NCBI GenBank assembly: GCA_964547995.1
Contig: CAZJRB010000013.1
Location: 1 to 64,000, forward strand
Direction of reading: 5' to 3'
DNA from: CAZJRB01 sp964547995
GTDB lineage: Bacteria; Planctomycetota; Planctomycetia; Pirellulales; Thermoguttaceae
DNA length: 64,000 nt
A program made the position numbers and the translations under genes. Below are positions 44,305 through 53,536 of this stretch, in pieces; position 1 is the stretch's first letter, and each line of letters opens with the position of its first letter. The notes below the pieces were generated by a model, which did not search any database, had not been told where the DNA came from, and was given only the letters and a program-made list of their open reading frames with translations.

Positions 44305-46602
44305 CTAAGCAACCCTTTGCGTGATTACTGTCGATGGCCGGGCCGTTTCCCGCGTCTTGACGTTATCTTTGGGAGAGTCGTCATGGTAACCACAACCGTG
44401 GTCGTATCCATAGCTGTAGTCGCAATCGTAGTAGTCCGCACCTTTTTCGGAACGGATGCAATTGACAACAATGCCGAGGACTTTGATACCCAACAGGGAA
44501 AGGCTCTCGGCTGCTTGCGTGACCACTCGCCGTCGATTTTTCTCCAGTTGCACGGTAAGGAGAACCCCGTCAATCAGCCGGCCGACAATGGCTGCGTCGA
44601 TCACCATGGCGGCAGGACCATCGATGAAGATCTGATCATACCGAGTCTTGGCCCAAGAGAGGAGTTCGGAGAATCGATCGCCCGCCAGCAGTTCGGAGGG
44701 ATTGGTGGGCAGTGGTCCGGATGGGAGAACGTCGAGGTTTTCTGCCAGCAACCGGTAGAGGTTTGCCTCGGCTGCCTCGGCGACTGACGGCCCGTCACGG
44801 AGGACGGCGGACAAGCCATGCTGCCCCTTCAGGTTGAGCCGTAATGTCAGTCCCGGGCGACGCATATTGGCATCGATCAACAAAGTCCGTTTGCCCGACT
44901 GGGCACAGGCCATCGCCAGATTCGCAGCAACGGTTGTCTTTCCGTCTCCCGGCTCGCTGCTCGATATCACCAGGCTTTGTGGATTGTCCTCGGCAATCGC
45001 CAGTGCCGCGCGCAGGGTCCGAAAAGCTTCGGTTTCGATGGCATGCGGTTGCACGTAGGTGTGGATTGCATCGATGCCGCTGTCGGCAAGTTGCTCCAAC
45101 CGACCTACCGTTGCGAGGACCGGAAGCTGCAATTGGGCCTGGATCTCCTCGGGCGAACGAAAACGGTCGTCCAGAAGATCCAAGAGGTAGACGATCGCCA
45201 GGCCGACGACAAGCCCGATCACGACAGAGAGCATGGCCACCTTCTTCCGGTTTGCCGAAATGGGGGCGTTCGGCACCTCGGGTCGGTTAAGAATGGAAAC
45301 CCTAAACGAACTGTTCTTTTGGCTCAGATCGATGTTCTCCAGGCGGTTCAGGACAACGTCGTAGGTTTGCTGTAGGCGGTTCCAATCGAGTTCCAGGATG
45401 TCGATCTGCGCCCTTGTGCCGTCCAGTCCGACGGCGGCGGATTTTGCTTCTTCGTAGCTTGCCAGAACCAGCTTTTCCTTCTCCGTTGCCTGAGCGAGTT
45501 GCTGTCGCGCGGTTGTGAGAAACAAGGGGGCCAATTCCTGGTTGTTTAGCTGGTGCAACTGCGCGTTTCTGATTTGATACTGGTTTTGTAGCAGGTGGTT
45601 GGTCATGCTAATCCGTCCCTGAATCTCGCGCACCTTGTTATGGGCAGGGCCGTATAGCTGCAGGGCCGATTCGAGTTCGGCCCGGTCCTTCATCAACTGC
45701 TGGCTGAGGCGGTCATTCGCGTACGAGTCGGGAGGATTGAGCCCGAGCCTTTGGAGGAACCGTTCCCCGCCCATACTATTGGACATCGTCAAGGCAAGTT
45801 CCACTAGGTCTTCGCCACTTCGGATGGCGGACTCGACGGTAGCCAGTTTCGATTGGGCATCGAGCCGGGCTTCGTGGGCCTTGATCCAGGACTCGTTGAG
45901 AGAAACGACCCGCTTCACAAGTACGCTGACTTTCTGGCCGTCGCCACGGAGTCCCAATTCGTTCGCGTCCCGCCGCGCGGCGATCAACTGATCCTGCTTG
46001 ACTCGTATCTGCTCCTCAAGCTTGACCTTCTCACCGTTGAGAATGCGGAGCAACTCGCCGGACGTGTCTTGGTGGAACCGGTTCACGAAATCCAGGTAGG
46101 CGGAGAGAATACTGTTGAGAACCGCCGCCGCAGCTTCCGGGTCTTTGGAGCGGTAGGCAAGATTCAAGACGGCGGTGCCTCGCACAATCGATGTGTTGAG
46201 GTTGCGAACAAGGACTTTGGCCCGATGCTCGGGGGAAACCTTTTTCAAGTTACCTAAGCGCTCAGGTGGCAGGGTCTTCAATGCGGCCTCCATAACCGCT
46301 TGGCTCTGCAGCATGTTCTTGTAGGTCTCCATGAGTCCTTGAACCCTTGCTGCGTTGGACATCCGTGTGGACCAGGTCCCGGTTTCTCCCGTTTGGAGGA
46401 TCAACAGGGAAGACCTGGATTCGTACACCGTTGGCGCCCTGACATTGTATAATCCCCCCAGCAGACAACTCGCCGCCAAGGCAACGATGACGATGCCCTT
46501 GTGGCGGTAGACGACCCGCAGGAAGCGGAGGATGACCTGTACGGGATGGGGCTCAACCGACGAATCGGCCGGGGCGGCGGGATTGGACAACTGCTCGGCC
46601 AT
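44305..46602 (-). CDS. wzc: Polysaccharide co-polymerase / tyrosine autokinase (Wzc type)
   Basis: Inner-membrane protein of 765 residues that controls chain length and export. Wzz domain with a first membrane helix at about residues 35-52 (IVIVALAASCLLGG), long periplasmic coiled coil, second helix near 445 (VAMLSVVIGLVVGLAIVYLL), then the BY-kinase: Walker A SSEPGDGKTTVAANL near 547, Walker A' LLIDANMRRP, Walker B IFIDGP. The C-terminus has the autophosphorylated tyrosine cluster, here DYYDCDYSYGYDHGCGYH, with cysteines and histidines unusual for the family. It follows the wza gene after 50 bases, the normal exporter order. Kinase and Wzz parts are fused, as in proteobacteria. Confidence 0.95.
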   Translation of the reverse strand: MAEQLSNPAAPADSSVEPHPVQVILRFLRVVYRHKGIVIVALAASCLLGGLYNVRAPTVYESRSSLLILQTGETGTWSTRMSNAARVQGLMETYKNMLQSQAVMEAALKTLPPERLGNLKKVSPEHRAKVLVRNLNTSIVRGTAVLNLAYRSKDPEAAAAVLNSILSAYLDFVNRFHQDTSGELLRILNGEKVKLEEQIRVKQDQLIAARRDANELGLRGDGQKVSVLVKRVVSLNESWIKAHEARLDAQSKLATVESAIRSGEDLVELALTMSNSMGGERFLQRLGLNPPDSYANDRLSQQLMKDRAELESALQLYGPAHNKVREIQGRISMTNHLLQNQYQIRNAQLHQLNNQELAPLFLTTARQQLAQATEKEKLVLASYEEAKSAAVGLDGTRAQIDILELDWNRLQQTYDVVLNRLENIDLSQKNSSFRVSILNRPEVPNAPISANRKKVAMLSVVIGLVVGLAIVYLLDLLDDRFRSPEEIQAQLQLPVLATVGRLEQLADSGIDAIHTYVQPHAIETEAFRTLRAALAIAEDNPQSLVISSSEPGDGKTTVAANLAMACAQSGKRTLLIDANMRRPGLTLRLNLKGQHGLSAVLRDGPSVAEAAEANLYRLLAENLDVLPSGPLPTNPSELLAGDRFSELLSWAKTRYDQIFIDGPAAMVIDAAIVGRLIDGVLLTVQLEKNRRRVVTQAAESLSLLGIKVLGIVVNCIRSEKGADYYDCDYSYGYDHGCGYHDDSPKDNVKTRETARPSTVITQRVA

Positions 46603-46652
46603 GATGGATTCTTATTTGGATGTTCCGGCGATTTCGACTGTTGGGCGGCAGA

Positions 46653-47768
46653 TTACCGGCGGTTTCGTGCCGACCCACCTATGCCAAATAGCCGAGGGAT
46701 GTCAGTCAGGACGGTGCCCACATTCGGCTCCACGCTGACGATGTCACCGGGTGCGAGCTTCAGGTTGGCCGCCCGACTTCTTTTGGCTGCCTTCAGGTCA
46801 ACTCGTATCGCTATTTGCTTGTCGCTGTCGGGGTTCTTGCGAATCACAAGAACCTCGTTTGCCAGATTCGACGTCAATCCGCCCGCCAAGGCGATGGCGC
46901 CGAACACGTGCAGATCGTGGTCCAACGGATAGTCATACTGCCCGGGCATCTCGACCAGACCAATCACTTGAATTGGTTCCGGCCGCAGTCTCTCGACGGT
47001 AATGACACTGCCATCCGGCAAGTATTCGCCGCGATCGGCGGAGGTTCTCACGTCTGCCAGATCGAGACACACCAATTGCGGCTGCCGTGGAAGGACTTCT
47101 TGCGTAGCGCCGGCTAGCTGAACGCCCGAACCGCCGGGAAGAGCAGATTCCTGCGCGGCCAGCCTGCTTGGCCCGGCGGGGCGGCGAATCGTAATTCTCG
47201 TACCCGCATCCTCGGCAAACCCCCCGGCGGCCATGATTGCATCCAACAGGTAGCTCGACTTGCGAGACAGTTCCTGAACGCTGGGTGTTTTAACGGCCCC
47301 GGCCACGGTTATGCGATTGGCACGCTGCTCTTCTATGATGACTGTCACCAGAGGCCGACGATAGAGTTGCCGGTTCACACAAGCCGCGGTGATCTGCTGG
47401 TCAGCCTGCATCAAGCTCAGCCCTGCCAGCGGCAGCGGGCCGATTTCCGGAAGTGTGCAGGTCCCGTTGTCGTTTACCCTGATGCGAAGTTCGGTAACGG
47501 CATCCGCATCCAGCCCCGCTGCCAACGTAACCTTCAATAGATCACCCCGCTTGATCCGGTCGTTCTCTGTTGTCCGGTGGACAAAATGAGAGATGTCCAG
47601 GTTCTGTGCTTTGTGGACGTCTTTTGCCTGAAACTCGGGGGGAAGACTTCGTGGAGTGTAGCGAGTGCTCAGTAAGGAGCAACCTGCAGAACCACAGACC
47701 GTAAATGCGGCCAAGGCCAGAATCCCGGCAACAACCGAGAGACTACGACACGAGTGGGGTGATAACAT
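46653..47768 (-). CDS. wza: Polysaccharide export protein (Wza-like, SLBB)
   Basis: Outer-membrane channel component for polysaccharide. The 371 residues begin with a signal peptide (SLSVVAGILALAAFTVCGSAGC) whose SAGC could be a lipobox at about residue 30. The poly-export domain follows with IKRGDLLKVTL and TLPEIGPLPLAGLSLMQAD; then two SLBB-type domains, the first around ITVAGAVKTPSVQEL, the second around IQVIGLVEMPGQYDYPLDHDLHVFGAIALAGG. The C-terminal helix of enterobacterial Wza is not obvious. It pairs with the kinase downstream, 50 bases away. Confidence 0.93.
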   Translation of the reverse strand: MLSPHSCRSLSVVAGILALAAFTVCGSAGCSLLSTRYTPRSLPPEFQAKDVHKAQNLDISHFVHRTTENDRIKRGDLLKVTLAAGLDADAVTELRIRVNDNGTCTLPEIGPLPLAGLSLMQADQQITAACVNRQLYRRPLVTVIIEEQRANRITVAGAVKTPSVQELSRKSSYLLDAIMAAGGFAEDAGTRITIRRPAGPSRLAAQESALPGGSGVQLAGATQEVLPRQPQLVCLDLADVRTSADRGEYLPDGSVITVERLRPEPIQVIGLVEMPGQYDYPLDHDLHVFGAIALAGGLTSNLANEVLVIRKNPDSDKQIAIRVDLKAAKRSRAANLKLAPGDIVSVEPNVGTVLTDIPRLFGIGGSARNRR

Positions 47769-47807
47769 GACTGGGGGCTCTCTCCGTGTTTCCGGCAGGA
47801 AGTTCCG

Positions 47808-48155
47808 CTAAGCAACTTCTTTCGGATACGGTTGTTCTTTCTTGCCCTGCCGGATTGGCGCGATCGGACGGTTCTCCACCCGGCGACGCGTCATCAGCGA
47901 CATGGCGAATGCCGGAAACAGAACGACCAATGTCAGCGTGCCCACAATTACAACGAACAAAGTTGCGGACAAAGACTCGACGAAACCGAATCTGGACGAG
48001 ATATGCCTTGAAGAGTCCGACGGCTCGATGGCTGGTCTCAACGCATCCTCAGTGAATTCCATGTCTCCTGTAAGTGTTGCCATATTGTCAGCATCTGCGA
48101 TCCAATACTTCCATCCTTGGAGAGGATTACTCATCAATGATTGGCCAGCTTTCAT
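47808..48155 (-). CDS. Small single-span membrane protein, unknown
   Basis: A frame of about 115 codons ending 39 bases before wza on the same strand. A hydrophilic N-terminal part of about 65 residues precedes one hydrophobic helix (LFVVIVGTLTLVVLFPAFAMSL), followed by a basic tail (MTRRRVENRP), the pattern of a protein with its tail in the cytoplasm. I do not recognise a family. The ribosome-binding site is weak, and a GTG lies directly upstream of ATG 48155. Position suggests an accessory of polysaccharide export. It could be the end of a longer decayed gene. Confidence 0.45.
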   Translation of the reverse strand: MKAGQSLMSNPLQGWKYWIADADNMATLTGDMEFTEDALRPAIEPSDSSRHISSRFGFVESLSATLFVVIVGTLTLVVLFPAFAMSLMTRRRVENRPIAPIRQGKKEQPYPKEVA

Positions 48156-48228
48156 CACTGGATATCCGTTTTCCGTCTCAACGGCCCAAAGGAGTCAGGT
48201 GAGTGGTGTGTACGATGCCCCACGAGAA

Positions 48229-48274
48229 TGCGGAAATCTACTCGCTAGAAGCATCAGACACAAGGGCACTTTGC
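48229..48274. repeat. 46-bp direct repeat, right copy
   Basis: Identical to 60-105. Immediately right of it, 48275-48299 can fold as a hairpin (CACCCCCTCC with GGGGGGGTG), which copy 1 lacks, so the hairpin is not part of the conserved core. It lies between the SGNH hydrolase and the small membrane protein genes. Confidence 0.9.
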
Positions 48275-48427
48275 ACCCCCTCCTCCAAGGGGGGGTGCGG
48301 CAGCAATTTGACGACGACCTTGACACAAAAAGACTTAATTGGCGGAAATCTGGTCAGAAATGCGTTAAAAGGGCAATTTGTCCGCCCGAAATGCAAAATG
48401 CGGCGATAGCTGGCAACCTGATCGCCA

Positions 48428-49864
48428 TCAAGAAGTTTCGTCTCGCTCCTGGATCATTTTCAAGATTCGTTTTCCAATGGCCCTGCCGGTATCCTTGCCG
48501 CTATATGGGCCTGTATGCGCATGGTCGTAGAAATCGTTTCGCCCGTTGAAATCAAAAAGGGAAGACAGGTCGAGAAAGTCATCCTTGTCTGCGATTGTTT
48601 CTTGGACACAGCGGTAGAAATCTTGAATGAACATTCTTCGATCTTTGGGGAGAGTGCAATAGAACTCGTCTTCGAATTCAGTACGGCCTTTTTTTGTGTG
48701 AGGCACCGGTTGCAAGACAAATAGCGGCAGAATGCCAAATTCACGGCAAATAGCTCGGATCATTTTTGTGTTGTCAACATATATTGAAACCGTCTTCTCT
48801 AAATTACCATGACTTGCATCATTAATGCAGCCGGAGCAAATGACTGGGGGTGTGATATGAGGACAGATATAATCCCGGCAGAAAACAGAATAAGTTCCGA
48901 GAGATTGAGCGACAGCATAACGCATCGTGGGTGCGTGGTATCCCTCAATAAGTAGTCTGAGTTTTATTGCCAAGTCACCTTGGATGTTTCCGGCTCCAAA
49001 CATATAGCCGTGACCTGGATCATTATACCCATCATAGAACACAACCACGGTTGGAACTTGGGTTGCCGGCACTTGCCTCAGCAGTTCCTGAAACTTAGCT
49101 AATTCTAGGGATGATTGGAAAGAACCAACGCCAAAGTTCTTGACGGTTGCCGAAATGCCGGAGTCTTGAAGATATTTCCCCACTTGATTGGCCAATGTCA
49201 GTTCATCGGTAGTTTCCAGATTCAACATTGTCGACCCTCCAAAAAGCCAGATTATTTCATCGGAATCTGGGGGTGGGATGGAGGCAGGACAATGCCTTGC
49301 TGCGTAGAAATCCGTGAAGTTGATCGTATCAGTTGCTATGGGCCTTACGCTGTAAAGGGAATAGTTGTGGTACTTGCCGCCGGCAGATCTGACGGCTTTA
49401 AGGTCGCTCAAGAACTGATCCCTTTCTGGCAAGTCTGCCAGCAAATAGAGTAAACGCTTTTTGGGAGGCGTTGGTCCCAAGGGCCTGTGCGCTCGTAAAC
49501 GTGCCCAAACTTCAACAGCAAGAATTGTCAGAATGAGCATGAAAATTAGGAGAGCACATTTTAGCGAAATAATGCCTGCACTTTTGGCAACGACAAGAAT
49601 GCCTCGTCGTCTTTCAGCTACCGGTATCCGTGATAGTAGAAAACTCCCCATGATGAGAAGAATGCCCCCGATTACGAGACTATGCAACTGGACTCTGCCG
49701 AATCCAGGATGGCTTTGGGGGAAAGCATCTCCTAGAAAGGCTATTAGCACGAATAAAAGTCCTGCGACAATAGCCCAGAAACCTATTCGGGAAAAGGCTG
49801 TATAATGACTGGATGGCGTTCTGCCGTCAGATGTCCTATTGGCAGAAAATACAGACTCACTCAT
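48428..49864 (-). CDS. Membrane-anchored SGNH/GDSL-like hydrolase
   Basis: Protein of 478 residues. Three hydrophobic segments in the first 125 residues anchor it, and the remainder is a soluble domain, probably periplasmic. SGNH landmarks are LFGGSTM near residue 211 (block I with the serine), NFGVGSFQSS (block II glycine), FYDGYND near 280 (block III asparagine) and YDHAHTG near 450 (aspartate and histidine). Such proteins often move or remove O-acetyl groups on polysaccharides. Start at 49864 is supported by AGGAG nine bases upstream; the longer frame to 50059 is unlikely. It lies upstream of the export genes on the same strand, which suggests a role in decorating the exported glycan. Confidence 0.75.
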   Translation of the reverse strand: MSESVFSANRTSDGRTPSSHYTAFSRIGFWAIVAGLLFVLIAFLGDAFPQSHPGFGRVQLHSLVIGGILLIMGSFLLSRIPVAERRRGILVVAKSAGIISLKCALLIFMLILTILAVEVWARLRAHRPLGPTPPKKRLLYLLADLPERDQFLSDLKAVRSAGGKYHNYSLYSVRPIATDTINFTDFYAARHCPASIPPPDSDEIIWLFGGSTMLNLETTDELTLANQVGKYLQDSGISATVKNFGVGSFQSSLELAKFQELLRQVPATQVPTVVVFYDGYNDPGHGYMFGAGNIQGDLAIKLRLLIEGYHAPTMRYAVAQSLGTYSVFCRDYICPHITPPVICSGCINDASHGNLEKTVSIYVDNTKMIRAICREFGILPLFVLQPVPHTKKGRTEFEDEFYCTLPKDRRMFIQDFYRCVQETIADKDDFLDLSSLFDFNGRNDFYDHAHTGPYSGKDTGRAIGKRILKMIQERDETS

Positions 49865-50143
49865 GTTTATTGCTCCTAACCCGGCCAACGACAGCACCAG
49901 TAAGCCACCACGCCGGTTTTCCGTCCCAATCTTCCAAGGACTCAGACTCAGGTGTAGGTGAGATGCTCCCCACGAATTACGGCCATCCGACAATCGGGCC
50001 GCTTGATTCCCCGCTATCGTGTGGATTGTGTCTGTGCAAAAGATACTCGAATCCAGCAAGTCATGTCCATAGCATTCTTTCCTTTTGATGCGGGGGGCGA
50101 AGATTCTCGGTGAGTGTTGTGTGTGCTACGTTGCCGTGACAGG

Positions 50144-52618
50144 TTACTTGAGAGGGACGGGCACGGCCAGCCGCGACCATCGGTCGGTCAGCGAGGCCAG
50201 CGGCGGCGGCACGTCGCCCGACCAGTCCTGTAAGATGCCGCGGAAGCGACCATCAGAGTTGCGCCAGAGGGCCAGATCGACCGGCTGGGGCAGCACGAGC
50301 CGCAGGTCGCCTGTTTCAAACCGGCTGAGCCCGCCGGCAGCCAGTGCGTCGAGGCGGCCGTCGGCATCGAGGCGGATCGCGGCAATGCCCGTGGCGTGGA
50401 TCAGGACCGGGCGGCCTTGGATTTCGACGGTAACCTGCATGGGATCGCCGACGACGTCCTGTTCGGCTGCCGTGAGTACGACTGTGCCGTCGATCAGACG
50501 CGTCTGGCCCTTCAGCGGCGGGAGGACGGCGGGACGTCCACCATGGCAGGGATTGCCTACGAAGGGCGTTTGCGGTTTGAGTCCCCGGTTGCGAAGCACG
50601 TCGAGCACCCGGGCGACGGCATCCTGAGTCGATCCAGTGGCGACCATTTCGCCGGGCAGCGCGGCGTCGCCGTCGAACGGCTGGCCGTCGAAGCCCCGCG
50701 TCCATGGGCCCATACGCACCAAGGCGGTTTTGCCGGCCTGAGCCACACGGCGGAAGAACTTGGCGGCCGCCGGGCGCTCGAACTGCGGATGGTAAAACAG
50801 GGCCGCTTCGTACCGTTGCGGTCCGTAGCGGAGATAGCCCGCTTTGTCGAGGCGCAACGCGCCGCTGTGGATATCGTCGCTGGGGATCAGGTCGGCGTAA
50901 TAGCCAGCCGTCCATAGGGCATCGGCCGCCGCGATGCCGTAGTCCTCGAAACCCGCTCCGGCGAAGTTCTGGGCGCTGGGATGCCCGAACACCATCGCCA
51001 CCGGGCAATCCAACGGACTGCGGACGACGAAATTCAGCAACCGGATGCGGGCGTCGCCCTGCAAGAGCCGGCCGCGGAGCAGCGCCTCGGCCGAAGTGGA
51101 GTACTTCGATCCTCCTGGTGTGGGATACTGTGGGTGGAAGTGGTAACGTCCGCCGGCCAGGGCGTCCCTCCAGATGCCCACCTCGTATTGCTTGATGTTC
51201 GACGAGTAGTTCATGTTGTACCACAACGAACCGCCCCATCGCTTGCTCAAGGCGGTGCGGATGCTGTAGGAGCAGTTGAAGTCGGTCTGGCCGAAGTCGC
51301 GGGTGGCGGCCCACCAATGGACGCCGTTACGACGCATCTCGTCCAAGTGCGGCCTGTTGTGCCAGGTAGGGTGTGTCCCGACGAAGGCCTCCGGCCCGAA
51401 CGTCTTTTTCACCACCCGGTAGAAGTCGTCCTCCAGTGCTGCATTTCGGCATCGGAAGAATTCCATATAGCGGTTGATCGTCGCCAGCCGATCCGACTCC
51501 TGTCCGCAATGCGGTTGGGACATCAGCAGCACGTCGCGGAGCAGGTCCCGTCCCTCGCTGTGGCGGGCGTAGGCTTCGGCCCCGTCGCGGGAGAACCAGA
51601 AGTCGTCGGTCAGCCGGCAGAACTTCGGCTGCCACGGCGGCACGCCCCATTCGTCCTTGCAGGCGCCCAGCAGGCCGCAGTCGGCATATTGCCGCACGAT
51701 GGCCCGCTGGAACGCCACGATTTCCGGCGAGAAGATATCGGGAAACAGATGGGCAAAGGCCACCATGACACAGGCTTCCCGCCCGCGCGTCGCCGGGGAG
51801 CAGGGGATGGTCACGCTCACCTGCTTCGCGGAGGCTTCGGTCACGCGGCAGGATGCGGTAATGTCGGTGACCGAATCGCCGTCAATCCCCTGGTCGTCGC
51901 GGACGTAGGAATAGATCCGCACCAGGCGCCCGGCCAACGTTATGTAGGGCGTTTTATCATAGGTATAGTGGTCGATAAACGGTCCGGCCGCTTCTTGCGA
52001 GACGCTCACCTCACCCGAGTCAGCCAGGGACACGCGTTTCAGACGTAGCAATTCGAGCATCTTGTCGGGATGTTTTTGCCGGAAGGCCTCGCGGGCCTCG
52101 CGGATGCACAGGTCGACGATCAGTCGCATACCTTGCGCTCGGGCATAGTCAGCAGCGCGGCGGATCTGGTCGTGCATATCCGGGTCGGTGATCTCGTGTC
52201 CGGGCGTCCGGAAGACCGCAAAAAGCACGTCGTAATGGGAGTTCCGGGCAACCATATCGAGAAACGGCTTGTAGCCCTCAGGCTCAAACTCCTTCGGCTG
52301 CCAAGGCCACACATTGATCACGGGAGGGACGTTCTCTAGCTCTTTACCCAGCGCTATGATATTCCCTGGTTGCTCTTTGGACTCCTGAAGAGTCAACTTC
52401 TCCCGTTCTGACCCCAGTTCAGCCTGTTTGTTGCTTTGGCCACAACCTACAATCGCGCAGACGACAATCCCCGCAGTTACGAAGCCCCGACATGCCAAGA
52501 AACCGCCGATCAGCAGTCCGGCCCCGGCCTTCGCCAACGCCGAAAACACGCTCTCTTCACAGCGAAGCCTGACAACGGGGGAAAACCACGAAAATGGTTT
52601 CAGTGGGTTACGGGTCAT
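50144..52618 (-). CDS. Large putative lipoprotein, glycosidase-like, unknown function
   Basis: Protein of 824 residues. The N-terminus has a hydrophobic stretch ending AIVGCGQS at about residue 60, a plausible lipobox, although two earlier hydrophobic runs make the exact signal unclear. The body begins with VINVWPWQPKEF and has several segments reminiscent of TIM-barrel glycoside hydrolases: HYDVLFAVFRTPGHE, RLIVDLCIREAREAF, GACKDEWGVPPW with an acidic residue in a suitable place, and FVGTHPTWHNRP. I cannot assign a family or activity. Planctomycetes have many such exported proteins for polysaccharide breakdown. It is separate from the SGNH gene by 279 bases with no recognisable feature. Confidence 0.65.
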   Translation of the reverse strand: MTRNPLKPFSWFSPVVRLRCEESVFSALAKAGAGLLIGGFLACRGFVTAGIVVCAIVGCGQSNKQAELGSEREKLTLQESKEQPGNIIALGKELENVPPVINVWPWQPKEFEPEGYKPFLDMVARNSHYDVLFAVFRTPGHEITDPDMHDQIRRAADYARAQGMRLIVDLCIREAREAFRQKHPDKMLELLRLKRVSLADSGEVSVSQEAAGPFIDHYTYDKTPYITLAGRLVRIYSYVRDDQGIDGDSVTDITASCRVTEASAKQVSVTIPCSPATRGREACVMVAFAHLFPDIFSPEIVAFQRAIVRQYADCGLLGACKDEWGVPPWQPKFCRLTDDFWFSRDGAEAYARHSEGRDLLRDVLLMSQPHCGQESDRLATINRYMEFFRCRNAALEDDFYRVVKKTFGPEAFVGTHPTWHNRPHLDEMRRNGVHWWAATRDFGQTDFNCSYSIRTALSKRWGGSLWYNMNYSSNIKQYEVGIWRDALAGGRYHFHPQYPTPGGSKYSTSAEALLRGRLLQGDARIRLLNFVVRSPLDCPVAMVFGHPSAQNFAGAGFEDYGIAAADALWTAGYYADLIPSDDIHSGALRLDKAGYLRYGPQRYEAALFYHPQFERPAAAKFFRRVAQAGKTALVRMGPWTRGFDGQPFDGDAALPGEMVATGSTQDAVARVLDVLRNRGLKPQTPFVGNPCHGGRPAVLPPLKGQTRLIDGTVVLTAAEQDVVGDPMQVTVEIQGRPVLIHATGIAAIRLDADGRLDALAAGGLSRFETGDLRLVLPQPVDLALWRNSDGRFRGILQDWSGDVPPPLASLTDRWSRLAVPVPLK

Positions 52619-53341
52619 TATAGCTCGCTCGCCCGGTCAAATGGAATGGACCGCAAACACCGGTGCCGGTCCGAGCCAGGAAGGCACAGCCGCACCCGGG
52701 ATTGACTGCTCTCAGGTGCAGTCTCCCCCCTTCCAGGCCCAGAAAGGGGCATATACTGATAAGTCGCTGTCGTTGTCAAGGGCGGATTGTTGAGGCAGCT
52801 AATGCACTGGGGGACTGATGCGCCCATGGATGGCGGTTAAGGGGAAGATAAGGGGAATAGAGAAACCCCCCATATCATTTCTCTGAGATACTCTTCTCAG
52901 AATGGTACGAGTATGGGGTACTCCCCGAGGAGACGTAATCTTTGGGGCTAATGAGGAACCATGAAACGGCACGTGGTCGATGTTCATTGTGGCTCTGCTG
53001 CCTATCATTGCCCACGTGGCACAACCGAGGCTCGCTGATTCGGAGATACCAGTGTCGCTTGATCGCCTCGCCACTCTTTTGCGCCTTCTTGCCAGGGTAG
53101 CCTTCTGTCCGATGTTTGGAACCGTCCGGCGTGCCTGGCACCTCTGCCCGCCTCGCTGTGATGCGGTCCGGTTGGGAGCCCCCCCATCCCCGCCCAGAAA
53201 ACCCGGTTGCCCTACTTGATTCTACCAACTGACCCTGTTAGACTAACGGATGTCCTTCTCATTCTGAGTTGGGATATCTTGCTATCCTTATTCACCAGCA
53301 GGAGAAACCTAGCTGGCAACAACCAAACATAGGGGTGAATC
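52619..53341. other. Intergenic region of about 720 bases
   Basis: No gene is supported; several overlapping short frames exist on both strands, none convincing. A small hairpin, TCTGAGA with TCTCAGA and a six-base loop, is at about 52880-52900. Promoters for the divergent genes on either side are expected here. Confidence 0.45.
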
Positions 53342-53536
53342 ATGCGATACTTAGCGGCGGCATTGATCGGTTTCTCGGCACTCGGATTTGTGTTGGCTGT
53401 TGCCGCACCCTATGTGGGTGGCATAACGGGGGTAGCCCCAGAAGGATTTTCCCGAGCTTGCACCAATCTTGCGCTGATCGCCATTGCGTTGGGTGTATGG
53501 TTTCGAGATTCCGGCAACCAAAAAAGTAGACTGTGA
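53342..53536 (+). CDS. Small two-helix membrane protein
   Basis: A 64-residue frame with two hydrophobic segments, LAAALIGFSALGFVLAVAAP and CTNLALIAIALGVWF, and a polar tail. GGGG sits about eight bases before ATG 53342. Its stop codon overlaps the start of the next gene (TGATG), the arrangement of translationally coupled genes, which is the best reason to think it is real. Family and function are unknown; it may help place or regulate the next protein at the membrane. Confidence 0.55.
   Translation: MRYLAAALIGFSALGFVLAVAAPYVGGITGVAPEGFSRACTNLALIAIALGVWFRDSGNQKSRL

Noticed and set aside
51000..52048. Long plus-strand frame over the lipoprotein gene (from 50981)
   Set aside because: Antisense shadow; the minus-strand frame is longer, has a signal sequence and protein-like composition.
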